Positions 12,401 to 27,400 are shown, counted from the first letter of the stretch. The stretch: DNA of 64,000 bases from Pyrocephalus nanus (GCA_038380795.1 CM076264.1:14506001-14570000), one strand, 5' to 3'. Notes: a model not told the origin generated them from the sequence alone. Numbers and translations: made by a program.

Positions 12401-15400
12401 TTGGATGTGTGGTGCATTCAAGATGTGGTCAATAGGAGTTCAAGGCATTATATAGTACTCCATATGTTCAGATCCTTTTAAGTCTGCTGACAGCACAGGC
12501 TACTAAATATATCTGCCAGGACAGTAGAAAAGATGTAATTGGTGACCACTTCAGAAAAATTAGGCTGCCAACGGCATATTGAACATCTCAGAGGCACAGA
12601 TAGAATACCTCAGGAACATCATTTGACTTCCTTAATTGCAGGATTTAGATCCTTTTCTTGTGTAAATCATCCATTTTAATAAAACATTTTCCAGTTTTAG
12701 AAACAAGCAGAACAATTGCTGCTGTATCTTGTTGATCAGCCTGCACTTTTCTTCTTCAGGGCGTGAGAATATGGAACATGAATGTAGAACTATGACTATT
12801 TCAGGCACATCTTGGTCTGTTTTGGTGATTCGTGACATCAAATGTCTGATTTGTTTATTTTTGAATGTCATAAACAGTCTTTCTAGAATAGTTTTGTGAG
12901 TTACTTATGAACTTGTGTGCATTAGTCTCTAAAATAAAGATGACTTGTCTATACAATAGAAAAAAAAGTGCAAAACCAATTCTGGGTGTGTTCCTCCCAC
13001 CTATGAGTGAATGTGGCTGACAAGTTCTGTTACCACTAGAGCTTCCACTTCCAGATAACTCTGTGGTCTCACATGCATCAACATAACTCACTAGAGAATT
13101 TTCATTCTGTTAGTTCATCAATTGGAAATGTTTGGAATTTGCATTGTAAAACTGTCACCAGTTTAGATTTTGCTGGTTGTTAATAACACCACTGTTTCTT
13201 GTGGAGGAAGGCGCTGACAACTGAGCAGTTCACTCTTGGCTGAACACTGAAGCTGTTGTTTGCTGGTAGATTCCTCGCCCTTCAGTGGCATCTTTTTGCT
13301 CTGTGATGAGCTTTGCAGTGCAGGAAGAAAATGGGCATTATGCTGTTTTCCTTTTCTGAGGAGCCTTTTTGCTTTTTCAGGATCATTATATGACCAGTGA
13401 TTTCAAAGTGTGGACTGGAAATGGTTCTCTGCTGGTATGAGAACCAGAGCAATGTTCTGATGTGTTGCACTGTTCAGCTCTTGTGTTTTGGGTTTGCTAA
13501 GAGAAGGACTTCCTTGGAGGAGTTACCCCAGCTTTCCCCCACTGCAGATGAGGAAAAGCTGATTAGTTGCTGCTTGTGAATCACAGAATCAGCTGGATTG
13601 GAAAGGACCTCTGAGATCATCAAGTCCAAGCCTTGATCCAGCACCACCGTGGTTACCAGACCATGGCACTGTGTATCACATCCAGTCTCATCTTAAAAAC
13701 CCCCAAGGACGGAGAATCCACCACTTCCCTGGGCAGCCCATTCCAATGTTTGATTACCCTCTCTGGAAAGAATTTCTTCCTAATATCCAACCTAAACCTC
13801 CCCTGGCAGAGCTTGAGACCATGTCCTCTTGTCCTACTGAGAGTTGCCTGGGAAAAGAGACCCACCTGGGAAAAGACCTCACCTGGTCACAACCTCCTCT
13901 CAGGGAGTTGTAGAGAGTGATGAGGTCTCCCCTGAGCCTTCTCTTCTCCAGACTAAACAACCCCAGCTCCCTCAGCCTCTCCTCATAGGACTTGTGCTCG
14001 AGTCCCTTCACCAGCCTGGTTGCTCTTCTCTGGACCTGCTCCTGCACCTCAATGTCCTTCCTGAACTGAGGGGCCCAGAACTGGACACAACACTCCAAGT
14101 GTGGCCTCACCAGAGCTGAGTACAGGGGAAGGATCACTTCCCTCGTCCTGATGCCACACTGTTCCTGATACAGGCCAGGATGCTATTGGCCTTCTTGGCC
14201 ACCTGGGCACACTGCTGGCTCAAAGAGAGTCTCTGTCTCTTTATTTTGTTTTCTTATTTGTTACGTTTATGGCTTTGTAGTATTTTTCTATTTATAGTGG
14301 AATGTATTTCATAAGAATAAACATATTCAGAAGATAGGAATATTATATAGCTTTTAGTAAACAATCTTTACTAACACTCACTGCCTGTCTTCATCTTTTT
14401 TTTTTTTTTTTAGTGAAATGATTTGTCATGATACCAATTAATTTTTGAGGTCAGCAGTTTCATTGCAGGAGAATCAATGCAGACAACTTTTCAGAGCAGA
14501 GCACAGCATAGCAGATGGGTCACAGGAGGTCCTTTTAGCTGTCTCACTGTCCTTTAGATCAGTCATGAACTTCCACTCAAGAGGAAATAACCTTTGATTA
14601 AAAGAATGAACTCAGAAGTCCTGCTATTTTCTTCTGCCTCTTTTGAAAGAGCTAGCAAGGATTCTCCCAGTATTTCAGCTTGTGGTGCACGGGATGGATG
14701 GTCTAGGAAATTCCCCATGGAACGATTTGAGAAACTTCTTGTCATCTTACCAAACCCTGGGGGTAGTTTTCTGGAACTCTTAAGAGGAAGGTGATTTTTG
14801 TTACAGATGCTTTCTGGTACCTCAGAAATGCATAAAATAAGTTGTCTAAGACAGATATATTGCCTGTCCACCTGGCTTTTTTTGTTACCAGATGGCTTCC
14901 TCAACAGCAAATGAATCCAGAGTGATGCACATGACTTCTATTTTATAGCCTCTGCACACATGCAAAGACACACAAGTATTAATGTGCTGTGAGACCCCCT
15001 TAAAAATCCTTTAGTCTCTAGGCTCCAGTTCTTAACCAAAAAAACCTCAAACACCCATATCTGTATGCCCAGTGTGTGGCTGAGGCCTTGCATTATTTAG
15101 GATTATAAAGCTACAGGGAAAGCTCTAGTGCAGGGAGAAAATCCAGACTCTTACTAGAAGAAAACTAGATTTCAAAACAAACAAATGACCCTTGGGTGTG
15201 AGTTGCAGTACCTGCAGTCAACAGTGCTGCACCTAAATACAAAACCAGTGCTGAGAAGTGGTTAAAGATGCACCCCTCTATCTGCAGGGCTTACTGGCAG
15301 CAGAAGTGTCTGTGTAGCCAACTGGGAGCATGTTCATGTAGCTGTAAGTGCAAATCATATTCTCTTGGGAAAAGAAAGAACAGAGGTTAAAGCTTCACAA

Positions 15401-18400
15401 GTAACATCTGATGTCCTCTCTAGTGGAATTGTATCTGCAAAGTTTCATAATGCAGGGTTTCAGGCACAGGTTTTAATTCTTTGAGAAATTTCAGTAGCAA
15501 ATCACTATGTGAAGTACTAAAGGTTTTTTGAGGACATAACGTTCTTTATAAGTTTCCCTCTCCCCCAGCTTTGGAGGTATCAGAATTGGCTTTTTTATTA
15601 AGCTAAAGGTTGCAATTTCTTAAAAAAAACACACAGAAGATCTGTGCCCTCTGTAAGTAGAAGTGCAGCTGTGGGTGCTAAATTTCTGTTTTAGAAAGTA
15701 AACTTCTTTATTTAGCAGCATTGTTAACTACTGTGTTATTGAATCACTGGTAGGTATGTCTTCCTTTCTGCATTCTCTGTTGCTCTCAATAAGGCAACAC
15801 TTCCTTCCCAGATCTAGTTTCACTGTCACTTGCTCAGATGGATGAGCTTTGCCCTACCGACTGGCAGCCTCCCTCTTTGCTTTGTTGAGGGGAGAAACAG
15901 TCCTGCCCCTGACTACAAATAAACCTTTCCACTCGGTGTTCTGGGAAACTGAACTCCCTCATTTATGTATGGCATCTAATCTGCATTCCTGTTCCTGGGG
16001 TGTGAATTGGGAACTGTGCTACTGTGCAGTCTGCAGGAAGGTGTATGTTTATGGCTTTGGTTTTTTTTCTTTCTCAGTAAATCTGTCTTTTATGGGAGAA
16101 TGCTTAGGTTCAGAATGGAGCAGAGTCAGGATGTGTATTTACCTCACCACTGGAGTTGTTGATGAGCAGTGTGTAATTTCCAATGTTTCAAGTTAGGGCT
16201 GAGGTCTAAGGACATTTTTAGGGTGAAGGCTGTGAGGTCATTGCTGCATTTGTCTAATAAGAAAAGCAAATTTTTATTAACTTGAGTTGGTCGAGCCTGT
16301 TTAGCCACAGGGACTGGATTGAACTGGGAGAGCTCTTATGGGTGGCTGCTCCTCTACAGGCCATACAAGGAGCCTTGCCCCTCTGCAAGACAAGCCTGGT
16401 TGTGCCTGCAAAGGGAGCAGGAACTTAAAAGAACCTGCTCCTGCCTACTGCAGGAGGTTGAGAAGGCAAGAGGAGCATTGAATGCTGGAGCACGGTCTCA
16501 TCTGTCAGGTTGCAGTGCATAGAAGGAGTTTGGGGAAGCAGTTTCTCCCTAAATATCTATACTCCTACCTTCTCTGAGAAGGAAGTGACAGTCTAAATGG
16601 AGTCATCTTTGTGGGCTGGTGCTGACTGGTGAGTTGTTGGATTTGTTGACTCAACTGGAAGTGTCCAACAGCTGTGAATGAGCTTGCTCATGGATTTAGT
16701 CTGTGCCTTTCCTAGTCTGCACTAGGAAATGTTGGTTTGGGCCCCTTAATCTATGGCCTGTTACTTATTTATTTGGAAGAAATGAAGCTGGAAAAGTGAA
16801 GATTAGCACCATTTTGTATGACTTCTCTATCTGAGCAGGTTGAGTTTTGTGAAGGCATCTCAAATGAGGAGGTACACACAGCTGAAAGCCTGCTTAAGGG
16901 TGTTGGAAATGTTGGATACAGTGATCTTCTGGGTTGATGATGGCAATGATGATTTTATTGCATCTCTTGCCAGGTTTATGTTCAAGTTAATTCTTTGACC
17001 TCCTGCAGATAGGACAGGAATAGTGCAGGCAGTTCCAGACTGTCTGTCTGAGACACGTGTGCACATCAGGTTAAACATTTCTTAAAGCATTCCTGAGACT
17101 TTGACATTCGTAAAGCTGGTTAAGATTCTGTTACCTGAGACATGACCTCTTTATATTGATTCACTTATGACCTCCTTGCCGTAGTTTGCCTGCCAGATCT
17201 TATAATTGAATATATGTATAATTCTTTCTGGTAGATTTGGGTAGATCAGAGCTGTAAAGAAAAGAACGAGATTTTTTTTTGGCCTTTAAATAGTACATTT
17301 CTATCATAATCTGATTAGGGAAGTAGAGTTGTGAAAGTTGATTTAAGGATCAAGACAGAAGTTGAAAAAGGAAGGAACATGTAATTTTGTATTAATAAAT
17401 ATTTAACTTAAGTGCCTAATAGAACATTCCCTGGAAATTTTACATTTCAACATTATACTAGTTCTTAAGGAGGAAACAAGTGATAATTGCAAATATATTC
17501 AAGCCATCTTTAGCTTAGTTTGTATTTTGTAATCTGTTATCCATGGTTTAAACAAAAAAAAAAAAAGGAAAAAAGATTTTGTTTTGAATTGCCAAGTTAT
17601 AAATAAGCAAAGAATGAATAGCATTGCAAGTAATGTTTTTGTTCTATAAATAAATATACATATTTTTGTAACTTTTCATGACAAGCACTGGATTCTAAGT
17701 ACTGGAAAACAGTGGGAATGCCTCTCTATTTAGTCTTGTATTGGACATATTTTAATTATGAGCTTTGTTTTTATTCCAGCCAGAAGAACATCTCTGTAAT
17801 TCACTGTTGAACTTAGCAGTTTTGTATTTTTATGTATGAGCATGGTAAGCTTCGTAAGACTTTGACTAAAGCTCTGCAAAATCCCACTCTGCCCAGAAAT
17901 AATCAAGAGTCCTGTTATTTAACCCAGGCACAGAAAGCAAAGGGGGTGACAAATCATAAATGCCTGTATGGAAGTCATCTGGGTATGCATCTATTCACGA
18001 AAGTTTAAGTTGCACAAAATGAGAAAAGTCTTTTTTGGAAGGAGGGGAGACTTGTTTTTCTTTTAATGAAAGAATTACTGGCATATCATACCACTGGCAG
18101 CAGTGGAATCTGTTTCTTGGCAGTCGCTGAAGAGAACATCCCATTTTGATTTAAAGATTATTTTCTGCTTCAAACAAATTCCTGTAGTGGTTCCCATGGT
18201 TAGCACTGCACAGGAGTAGCAGAGCTACAGATTTACAGACAGCCCTGCTGGTTTATAAAGCACAGCGTTTTCTGTGAATGTTTTCCTGTTCTTTTTTGTT
18301 TGTTACATGAAGGTGGTCTGGTTTTCTTTGACTCGGACTTTGTGTTCAACACATGTTCAATGCCCATTAATCTTACATGTCACTAGTTTGAGTAAAAGTT

Positions 18401-21400
18401 CAGACAACTAATAGGCAACTTGTAATTTGTTATTTGTTTTTAACCTTCAGACCATTTAAGTGCTCAGTTGCTGCCTTTAAATGCTTTTAAGTGATTCTAG
18501 TACCTGTGGTGCTCTACCTTCTGGCAGCTTGCGTCTTCTTCTCTGAGGAGGCCTCATGGCTTTCTCCCTTGCTTGGTTAGTATAGGGGAAACTGGCAGAA
18601 ACGATTTAAATTTCTCAAAGTTTTCCAGTATAGAAGGACTATTCCATGATTTCCACAAGCAGTTCTCCACTCTGACTTGAGAATTCTTGCGGCAGTCAGC
18701 AAGAAGAGATCGTTCAGTCCTCAGGTGCTATGTCCCGGGAACCTGTTTCTGGTGTTTGATTCAATTATAAATCCAAGCTGCTGTTTCCTTTCAGCCCCTA
18801 GGAATTTTTGGGAAAGTTCTGAAAAAAATTGAAAAATTTGAATATTCTAAAAACTCTCCTGGAGACTCCTGGTAACTGTTTGAGTATTTAGGATGCATAT
18901 TGCACGGGCTGCTTGGTGGGCTAAATCCTTCCTAGAACCACAGTTCAGCTCCTGCTTGGGGCATTTGACTGTCGTCTTTTGGTGAGATTGGAGGTAGTTT
19001 AGGGAATTAATCGTTTTCAAACTTCCAAGAGTATTCACAAAGCCTCGGGAGGGGCTCTTCTGGATATCTCTTGGCTGGGCTGGAGACTTGCTGGAAATTG
19101 CTTGTTGTCCTTCCCCACTCTCCAGCTTACTGCAGGGGTCTCCTCTGTCGTGGTTAGCCTAGTGCTGCTGTATACACTTGAAAGACAAATTTGTCAGAAT
19201 TCCTTTTCCTTTTGCTCCCACCAAGGGGGCACTGAGGGGTGCTTTGACTGTTTTTGGCAAAATTAGGAAATGGACGCGGAAAGAAAAAGTTTGGGCCATG
19301 AGAAGAAGTGCTCTGAAGTTGGGACGTAGCTGTTACAGGGGTGACTGTGCAACACCCAGTTTGGCCCAGACTTGCCGGATATTTGGCTTTCCAGTTAGCT
19401 ACAGGTTAGTGTGCTGCCCTGGCTGTTTAAAAATGTGGGTTGCTCTGGTTACAGTGAATTGGCAGGATGACTCCCACAGTAATCCCTGCATGGCTCCAGG
19501 GGTGGGTGGGAGCAGACAGTGGTGTGCAGATTTGTGTTGTGCCAGATCTCCAGTACATCCCGCGTGTGTTTTATGATAAGAGTTTTACAGAAATGTTCCA
19601 GGAGGCTGTTTTAAGCCTGTGATGTTTTATCTGAAGCTTTTTACCTATGAAGGGGTGGGGGGAAAGGGGATGAAAAAAAGAGAAAAACTTCTGTTGTATC
19701 TCAAGGCAGCTTCCAGGGAGCTCTGATTGAACTCCTGGCATTTTAGCCCAGTGGCTGTGCTAAGCCCAGTCTTGGGCATCACTGGTATGAGGGAACATTG
19801 TGTCCTTTTTCTTTCTCTTTACTATGGCTATGAGGCTGTATATACCATAAGTGCACTGGTGAATGCTCACCCTGTCAAATAAACATCTTGTTTATTGACT
19901 TTGAACCTCTTGATTTTTTTAACTTACGTTAACTTAAGGTCTTCTTAATGTACTTAACTGTAAATATTTGGAAATATATATCAATGCCTGATGGCTTTAA
20001 CTGTGTCTTAAAAAATTATTATTTGCTATTCAGTATTCAATTCAGCATGGTTGTACTGCTTCTTGTTACAGAAACCAAATGAAAGTTATTTGTCCTCCAT
20101 CTCATTCTGGTCTTCAGTCACTGAGACTGTCAACCTGATTTGCAAGAGTGGCACAAATAAAGCAGTTGCAGTTTGACTGCAGCCTGGAAATTTCTGAAAT
20201 TCCTGCATTTGTTTTAGATTTAATTTTCCTGATAGTGGATTGAAATAAGGGATTGAAATTCTGAAAGTTTGAATGAACCCAGAGATGTGATTTTTTTGAG
20301 TTAGGACTCCTACCTTGCATGCTTCTCTGTTGTTTTACCCCAAAGCTTGCTTGCTTTTTTCTTTTTATTGCTGATGCTAAAGTGACTTGTCAGTCTGGCT
20401 ATGGAAACCTAACCCATGCTTTTTTTATTTTAGGCACTCAGTGTTACTGAAACTCTGATCAAACCTTTGGAAAGATTTAGGAAAGAGCAGCTAGGAGCTG
20501 TAAAGGTTTGTCCCTTGTTGCCTTTATAAGTTTGTATAATTTCTCTACTTGGATTGCATTGCAGTAATGACACATAATTGGCATAATCATCCTGTTGTTT
20601 AGATTTCATGGATTCACACTTTTTTGTTTCTACTTTGAGAACTTGCTTCAGAAACAAATGGAATGTTTCAAGAAGAGAAGGATGTGTCTTCTCCATTCTT
20701 TCTTGTCACCTCCCTTATCTCTTATGTCTGGAATAGGAACAATCCTGCTAACAGCCTGCCCCCCTTCCTAATGGGTAATCCTGTTCTGCCTTGTATTTGC
20801 TTGCAGTTGCACAAGAAGGCTGAAAAATATTAACTACCTAAAGGAGCTTGCTCATCATGTGCCTTTAAGTGCATTTTTGCTACCTGCAAAGTGAAAACTG
20901 CCTTTATTTAATTTTTTTTATTTTGCATAAACAACTCATTGTCTCTGTATGAGTGGAAAAAAAAAAGGGATGGAGAGGCTGAAGAAGAGATCTCATTCAA
21001 AGTACCTCTTTTTGGTTAAAGTGTTCGGTAATTTTTTTAAGATTGTCACAAAGTTGTGTATATTTAAAAAAAAAAGGCAAAGTAAACATCACGTATTAAA
21101 TACAGACTAGCTTTGCATAAAAGTAACAAGGACAAATTTGACCTCTTTGTACCTATCTTCCTTCTTGCAGTGAGGAATTTAAATGTTTATTAAAAAAAAA
21201 AAAGGAAAGGAAAAACTCCCCAGCTATTTATTACAGTTTTCTGTTGCAAAACTCAATTAATACATTTTCAAACTACCTGCATATGTTTTATTTTATAATA
21301 ATGATGTAATTACCAGTGATATTTAATAGCTAAGACAGTGTTGCAGTTACAAGAGCACTATACATTTTGACTTGAGCAGGAATGATTAGCATGTTCTGCA

Positions 21401-24400
21401 TATGATTTCAGTGTTCATGAATTGAAAATGCTCTGTTCAGCATAAATCCTTTCAGTTTAATAGTACAATGAGCTTTGTGTAATTTTATGGACTTGAGAGA
21501 AGTACATTAGATGACCCAACCAACATACAATGAAAACGTGGTCTGTGAGGGACCAAGGGAAGAAAAAAATTCATTCTAAATGTAACCTATTGTCACAGAA
21601 GCAGCTGTATTAATGAATGGATTATTTCAACAGTATTTTTTGCTGTTAAAAAAAGGTTGCTGTTTTAGGGGTGAGAACTCTTAAGGCTTTAAATTATCTC
21701 ATATCTTCTCTTATTTCTAGTCAGAATTTTGTTCCTGATGCTTCTAACACAAGTTACATTCACATTGTCTACGTCTCTCCTTTTGTTTGGATGAATGTTT
21801 CATTCCTTGTGCCCCTGCATACTGCATCTGTAAAGCTCTTGCTCTTATTAGTGATTTAACTTTTTTTTTTTTGACAGATTTCTCAATGACCTTTAAATAG
21901 AACAGCCTTACATAATCGTATAATATTTAAATAAAAATCCTCTAAAATATTTAGCTCTTGGAATATTCTTAACTGAATATTTATTAAATATAATCAAAGC
22001 ACTGACACTGGAAATATAATACTGCTTAGCTCTGAAAACCGAGTTATGGCACCTAGTGGTGAAATATATCTGGAGCATTGTGTAGTATTTGCTTTAGGAA
22101 AGATTTATAAACTACTATTACAGAATAAAAGATGAGTGTGCTACCTCAGATTTTCCTGTATCTTACATCCCCCTGCTGATGAAATGGTCTGAGTTAGGCT
22201 TAAGAAAAAAAAGAATAAGAAAAAAGTGCTGGAAGCTGAGACTTTATTAAATTAGCCACAGTAAAAGGTGTTGCTGCTTTAATCCCAAGGTACTTGTGTG
22301 AAGTTTCTGGCTTTGCCTATTAAGAAGTTAAGAGAACTTTGTTTTTTCTGGCAGTATTCAAATATTCACCACATCAATGGAAACTTTGCTAATAAAATCA
22401 CAGAGATCCACCCATTTCCCCACACTCTTTCTTCCTAATTCCCCAAATGCTAATAAGTTATCTGTGATCACACTGATACCACATACATATCTCAATGTTT
22501 CTCTGTTGATAACTAGTATTGATAACTAGTATTGTGGCTCCTTTTTTAAAGGAAGTTCTTGATTCATAATGGAGAAAAAAAAAAGGGCATTTTTTTTAAA
22601 AGACTTTGCTGAGAAGCAATCCTAAACAGCTTGCGTCCCTCTTAAATATAATACCATCTTCAAAATCTAATGATTCAGAGAACCATTGTGTATTGCTTAT
22701 ATAGTATTATGAAAAATGAAAGGTAAAGAGACAAAAAAAAAAAAAAGACAAGAAAGAAGAGCAAGTAGACTTTAACCAGGATTTTGGATAAAATACATTT
22801 AATTTAAATTCCAAAATTTTCGTTGACAGAAAAATATTGTAATTCAACTGGTACCTTTTTGATGAGTAAATCTGTCAGTTCTTGAATATGTAATACTAGA
22901 TTTTACTTATTTGAGGTTATTTTCTGCTGCGATTAGATATACTAAAAATAGCTTCCGAACTGGTTGGTTGAATTCACCAATACTGATTTTTGCCTTTACA
23001 CACTGTTAGGAAATTAGAACTGAGGAAACAATTTGTTTTACAATGTCTTCTACTAGATTAGATCCAGGAACTCAGATTTCCCAGAAATATTTAATGACCA
23101 TCCTTCTTCCAATATATTGCTTTTGGTGGTCGGAGAAGTGGATTTGCATGTGCAAATGATATTCCTACATGTCTGTGAGAATTTTTCTTTTCCAAGTATT
23201 ATTTTATGTTTTGTGGATATTTTTCTTTATTTTAAAAAGTCCTTTTTTTTTTTTTTTTTTTGTCATGCGCACAACAAAACCAGTAGGAACAAGAATTCAG
23301 CAGAGAGGTCGTTGTATGGCTTTAAAGTCAAGAAATCCTATGGAATATGGAGATGTATTTGCTTTGGGTTTTGAACTGTTTGAACTTTTCCCCAGTCAAT
23401 TTTAGAAAGGGTTATTTTTTTCCAGGGAATCCAATATTTCCATTGAAGTTCTCTATTCAAAAACAGGGTGGTGTGAATGATCCCTGAAAGTAATGAAAAA
23501 TGCAATAAATCAAGAAGAGGTCTGTTTTTTTTGCTCTTTTGACTTAAAAGACATAAGCATCTGTGTGATAATGATGCAATGGGATTTCATTTCAAGTTAG
23601 CCTTTAAATTAATTTTTTAGATGAGATGGAAACATCCGTTTCTTTACTTATTGGAGCTATGACAGTTTTTTCTCTTTGTTTCTGATTAACTAGGATTTTA
23701 AAAGAAAGAGTCTTACATTTTTATATATAAATGTTTGCTACTTGGTTTCTCTTTTAGGAGGAAAAGAAGAAGTTTGATAAAGAGACAGAGAAGAACTACA
23801 GTTTATTAGAAAAACATTTGAATTTGTCAGCTAAGAAGAAAGAGCTACAATTACAAGAGGTATTGTTGCCTCTCTTTTTTATTCAAACTAAAGGCTTTTG
23901 AATAAGTACATGTATCTATGCAAATGTTACACCAGCATTCATAGTGGTAAAATAAAAATTAATTTCTCAACTGGAAAGGTTGGTGAATAAATCAGTAGTA
24001 TATGCTGAACTTAGTGATGTACCCCTACCATTTTCTGAATCAAGGGCTTTGTGTGTGTATGAAGCACTGACCATCATGTTATTTTTCATAAATTTATATA
24101 TGGGAATATCAAAATGCAACCATATTGTGAAAAACTCTGCATTTCTTATAAGGCTTTACCATGGATGTAATTTGCATTGCAGTTTAAGTGCTGACTCAGT
24201 GTCCTGTGATAATACTGTATGCAAAGTACAGCAAGACCTCTATTCCTGAAGAAAAATGGGTTTGTGCTCTTTCTCACGTTTTGAAGATTTCTTTGGAGAA
24301 TTTCTGAGTAATGCTACAAAAAATTTGTTGACAATTTATAACTCAAAACCAGATCTGTTTTGCCTGGCATTCCCTCTGTCCCTCTGGGTTTTTTATCATC

Positions 24401-27400
24401 ATACTTACTTGTAATAGTTTTATTGCTGGAGCCACAGCAAATAGTGTGTGAGAAGACTTGCAGAGACTTGCTGTAGTCAGGATTTTTTTTCCCCCAGATA
24501 AATGAAATTATGTCGGAATTATTAATGCTTAGACCATAAAAAAACCAGTGTTTTCCTCAGAGATAATGCTTCTTCCTACCCTCTACCCCATCCCAAATGG
24601 TCTACGCCACATTTCATTAAAATGATTATTGTAACTGACAAAGTTATCTGGGAACATAAAAATTCTGATTGCTCTCAAATTTCACTAGGATGTTACTTTG
24701 CCATATACTGCATTTGCATCATAGGCCCTCAGATGTGTAAGCAAGTGTCTTTTGGGGAATTCAGTTGTCTTGGTGAAGTTACGGGGCATTGCTCATGCAT
24801 TAGGACCTGTACTTTTATCAAATTGACCAGCTGCCAAAGCACCTGATGCAGAAAAAAGATGATAAAGGATTAATTATGACATCTTGATGAAATATGGTTC
24901 TCAATATCAAATCTAAAATGAGACCTAACCTCAATGGAAAAATACAAAATACCTGCAAGAGGCATTTTGAAGCTATATCAAATATGGTCTGAAGTTTAAA
25001 GTATGTGTGAAGTCTAGAATAAACAAATAGATTTGTTTCAAATGTCCTTGAAAGTTTCATGAACAAAAATTCTGAAATTCTTCCAGTTTGGCTCTTTCAT
25101 TTATGTGTTTAATTTTGGAGTATAAATGTATAAACAATTTGGGGGGGAAAAAAAAAGGATGCAGGGATACATTTGACAAAAAATTGTTGAATAATGTGCC
25201 ATGATTTGAAGTGTGTCTTACATTAACATAGTCTTTAACTCTGTTGGTGGAGGGATATTCCTGTAATTTCACTGAGGCACAGTCTTATATTTTGACTTAT
25301 TGTGTCTTATTTATGTGTTTCTTTAGCAGTACACAAAGTACAATGCAACAGTGAGTGAACTTGCTGGGTAAATGCAGAGGCTCGTGCCTCAAAAAACTGA
25401 GGAGAGATGTGATAATTTTTTTACAGGGGAATTGAGATGAATCAATAAAATGGCTGTGTTGAATACTGTATACTGGCTTGCATGGGGAGGCAACCAAAAC
25501 ACACAGATGAAAAACAAAGAAGAGAGACAGAGTGGCTTGGCTTGTTGAAACACGGTTGCTTACTGATATACATATCAGGGCTTTATTTTTTTAATGGCAT
25601 TTGTGGTTATGCCCCTTTAACTGCTGACAGATTTCTAGCACAGAACAGTGAAGCCAAGCACGTCTTAAGGCAAAACTGTCTTAAAGCTGATTTGACTTAT
25701 CCTCTTAAAGCATAGCAGTCACTGTTCTACCTGAAGGATATAGTCTCAGTATTTAAGAGACAGTGCATAATAGTAAGTCTGGTCCTTTCACCTAACCCTT
25801 TCTCTGTTTCCTTTGTAATTTAGTTTAGAAATGTTTGGTATCGTTACGTTGGCAAAGGCTAAATGTTAGTTACTTTGAGTAACCCTTTGTAGCCTTTCTT
25901 TAATGTGTTTTAATAAAAGTTTCTGTTACCCAGTTTAAGAAGGGCCACGTGTACATTAAATAATAACTTAATAAAATAATACATTGTTGATAGAAAAGTA
26001 AATATTTATGTACAGATGGATGGCAGCTGAAAAGATAACTGTTCACCATCAATATGATGATGTCATTCCAGCCAAGCTGTGCTAAGTGTCAGCTGGGGCT
26101 AGTAAAGGCTGCATTTTTAAATATTTGATGGTCTGTGGAAACTTTTGAAGTGTTGTACCAGAAAGTGAACTTCTTTTCCATTGTGTTTCTTGCCAGTCAG
26201 AGTGAGCACAGGTGTGGCAGAGGTACAGTAACATTATGGCTACTTACAGCAGTTATTTGGGTTATAGAGTAAAACTCACAGTACCAGCAATGTAGTTTTC
26301 AAAAACAGTGTTTTCTTCCTTAATTTGACTGGAGAGATGATTTCCCCCTTTTCTAATGTAGGATGCTCCCAGTTCCCTTTCTCTGTTTGGGTAGGGGCCT
26401 TTGCAATGCTATTCAAGCTGTGCACAAGTACCTGCTCTGATATATTTGGCTTGGATTCTGTAGAAAAGAAGCTTGAAGAGGTATTATTGGAACTTTTCTA
26501 AAGAAAAACTGGCCTTATGACTCAAAACAACATGTTACCTAGTAAAAAAGGAATTGCTGCTGCAGTTTAAAAGTAAATGAATGATCTATGTTGTAAAGGA
26601 ACAAATCCCAGTTTGGAGAAAATTATCTGCTTGCCACTTGTATGCTGTGTGTGTCATCTTGAAGCTGTCTGCAAATGCTTTTAAAACATCATTGGATGTG
26701 TTCTGTGTGCAGGCAGATAACCTAGTGGAGCAGAATAGAAAACACTTCTACGAGCTGTCCCTCGAATATGTGTGCAGGTTGCAAGAGATACAGGAGCGGA
26801 AGAAATTTGAGTGTGTTGAACCTGTAAGTACCAGTAAATTCTGGCTACCCTGTGTTTCTTGAGGGTAGGCTGAGAAGGAATGCAACTGGATAAAAGCCAA
26901 GCTCTGTTTTCTGGAAAACACATGTAGTTGTGTGACTTAACAGAATTTAAAGAAACTTGGTAAATCTGTACAAATTCCTGGTACAGGTGCACATAACCAG
27001 GCACCTCAAAGCTTACCTCAGTGATTACAGCAGGTTTGGAGCCACTGATGCTGATTGTCAGAAAATGTGTGAAACCTTTAGCTGTACTACAAACCCCTCA
27101 ATGTACTATGGGTGATAGAACAGAGGATTCAAGAAATCTATATTGGTGTCAGGCTTCTTGCACTGGGGCTTTTTTACCATCAAAATAATATTTGTTGAGT
27201 AATGTAAAGACTAATTTTCATTAGAAAATTTCAGAGTCTATATTCCACATTCAAAGGTGAAATATAGAGGCCTGCTAGGAAAGCATTGCAGATATGAATG
27301 AATTAAGAAGATATTGCTGGATAGAAAGCCCATTATTGAGTAGCCTGATGTTTAATTTCACTTGCAATTGAATCTGCATAGAAATCAAGGGATTTCACTG

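Larger units (their letters stand above)
6553..20433. other. 13.9 kb intron, repeat-bearing
   Basis: The largest intron in the window. It holds an ancient CR1 fragment near 10196, an unidentified minus-strand protein-like tract (10473-11279), a T28 run at 11635-11662, an A-rich/GAAA run at 11910-11937, a 5'-truncated CR1 at 13578-14222, a T17 run at 14396-14412 and an A13 run at 17554-17566. No ARHGAP10 exon is missing from it, because the exons on both sides join in phase and in protein alignment. Confidence 0.8.

Noticed and set aside
13633..14119. + strand open frames over the CR1
   Set aside because: They are antisense shadows of the CR1 reverse transcriptase tail on the minus strand.
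26581..26862. 93-codon ORF
   Set aside because: Same situation: the true exon is 26713-26823 and the flanks are intron.
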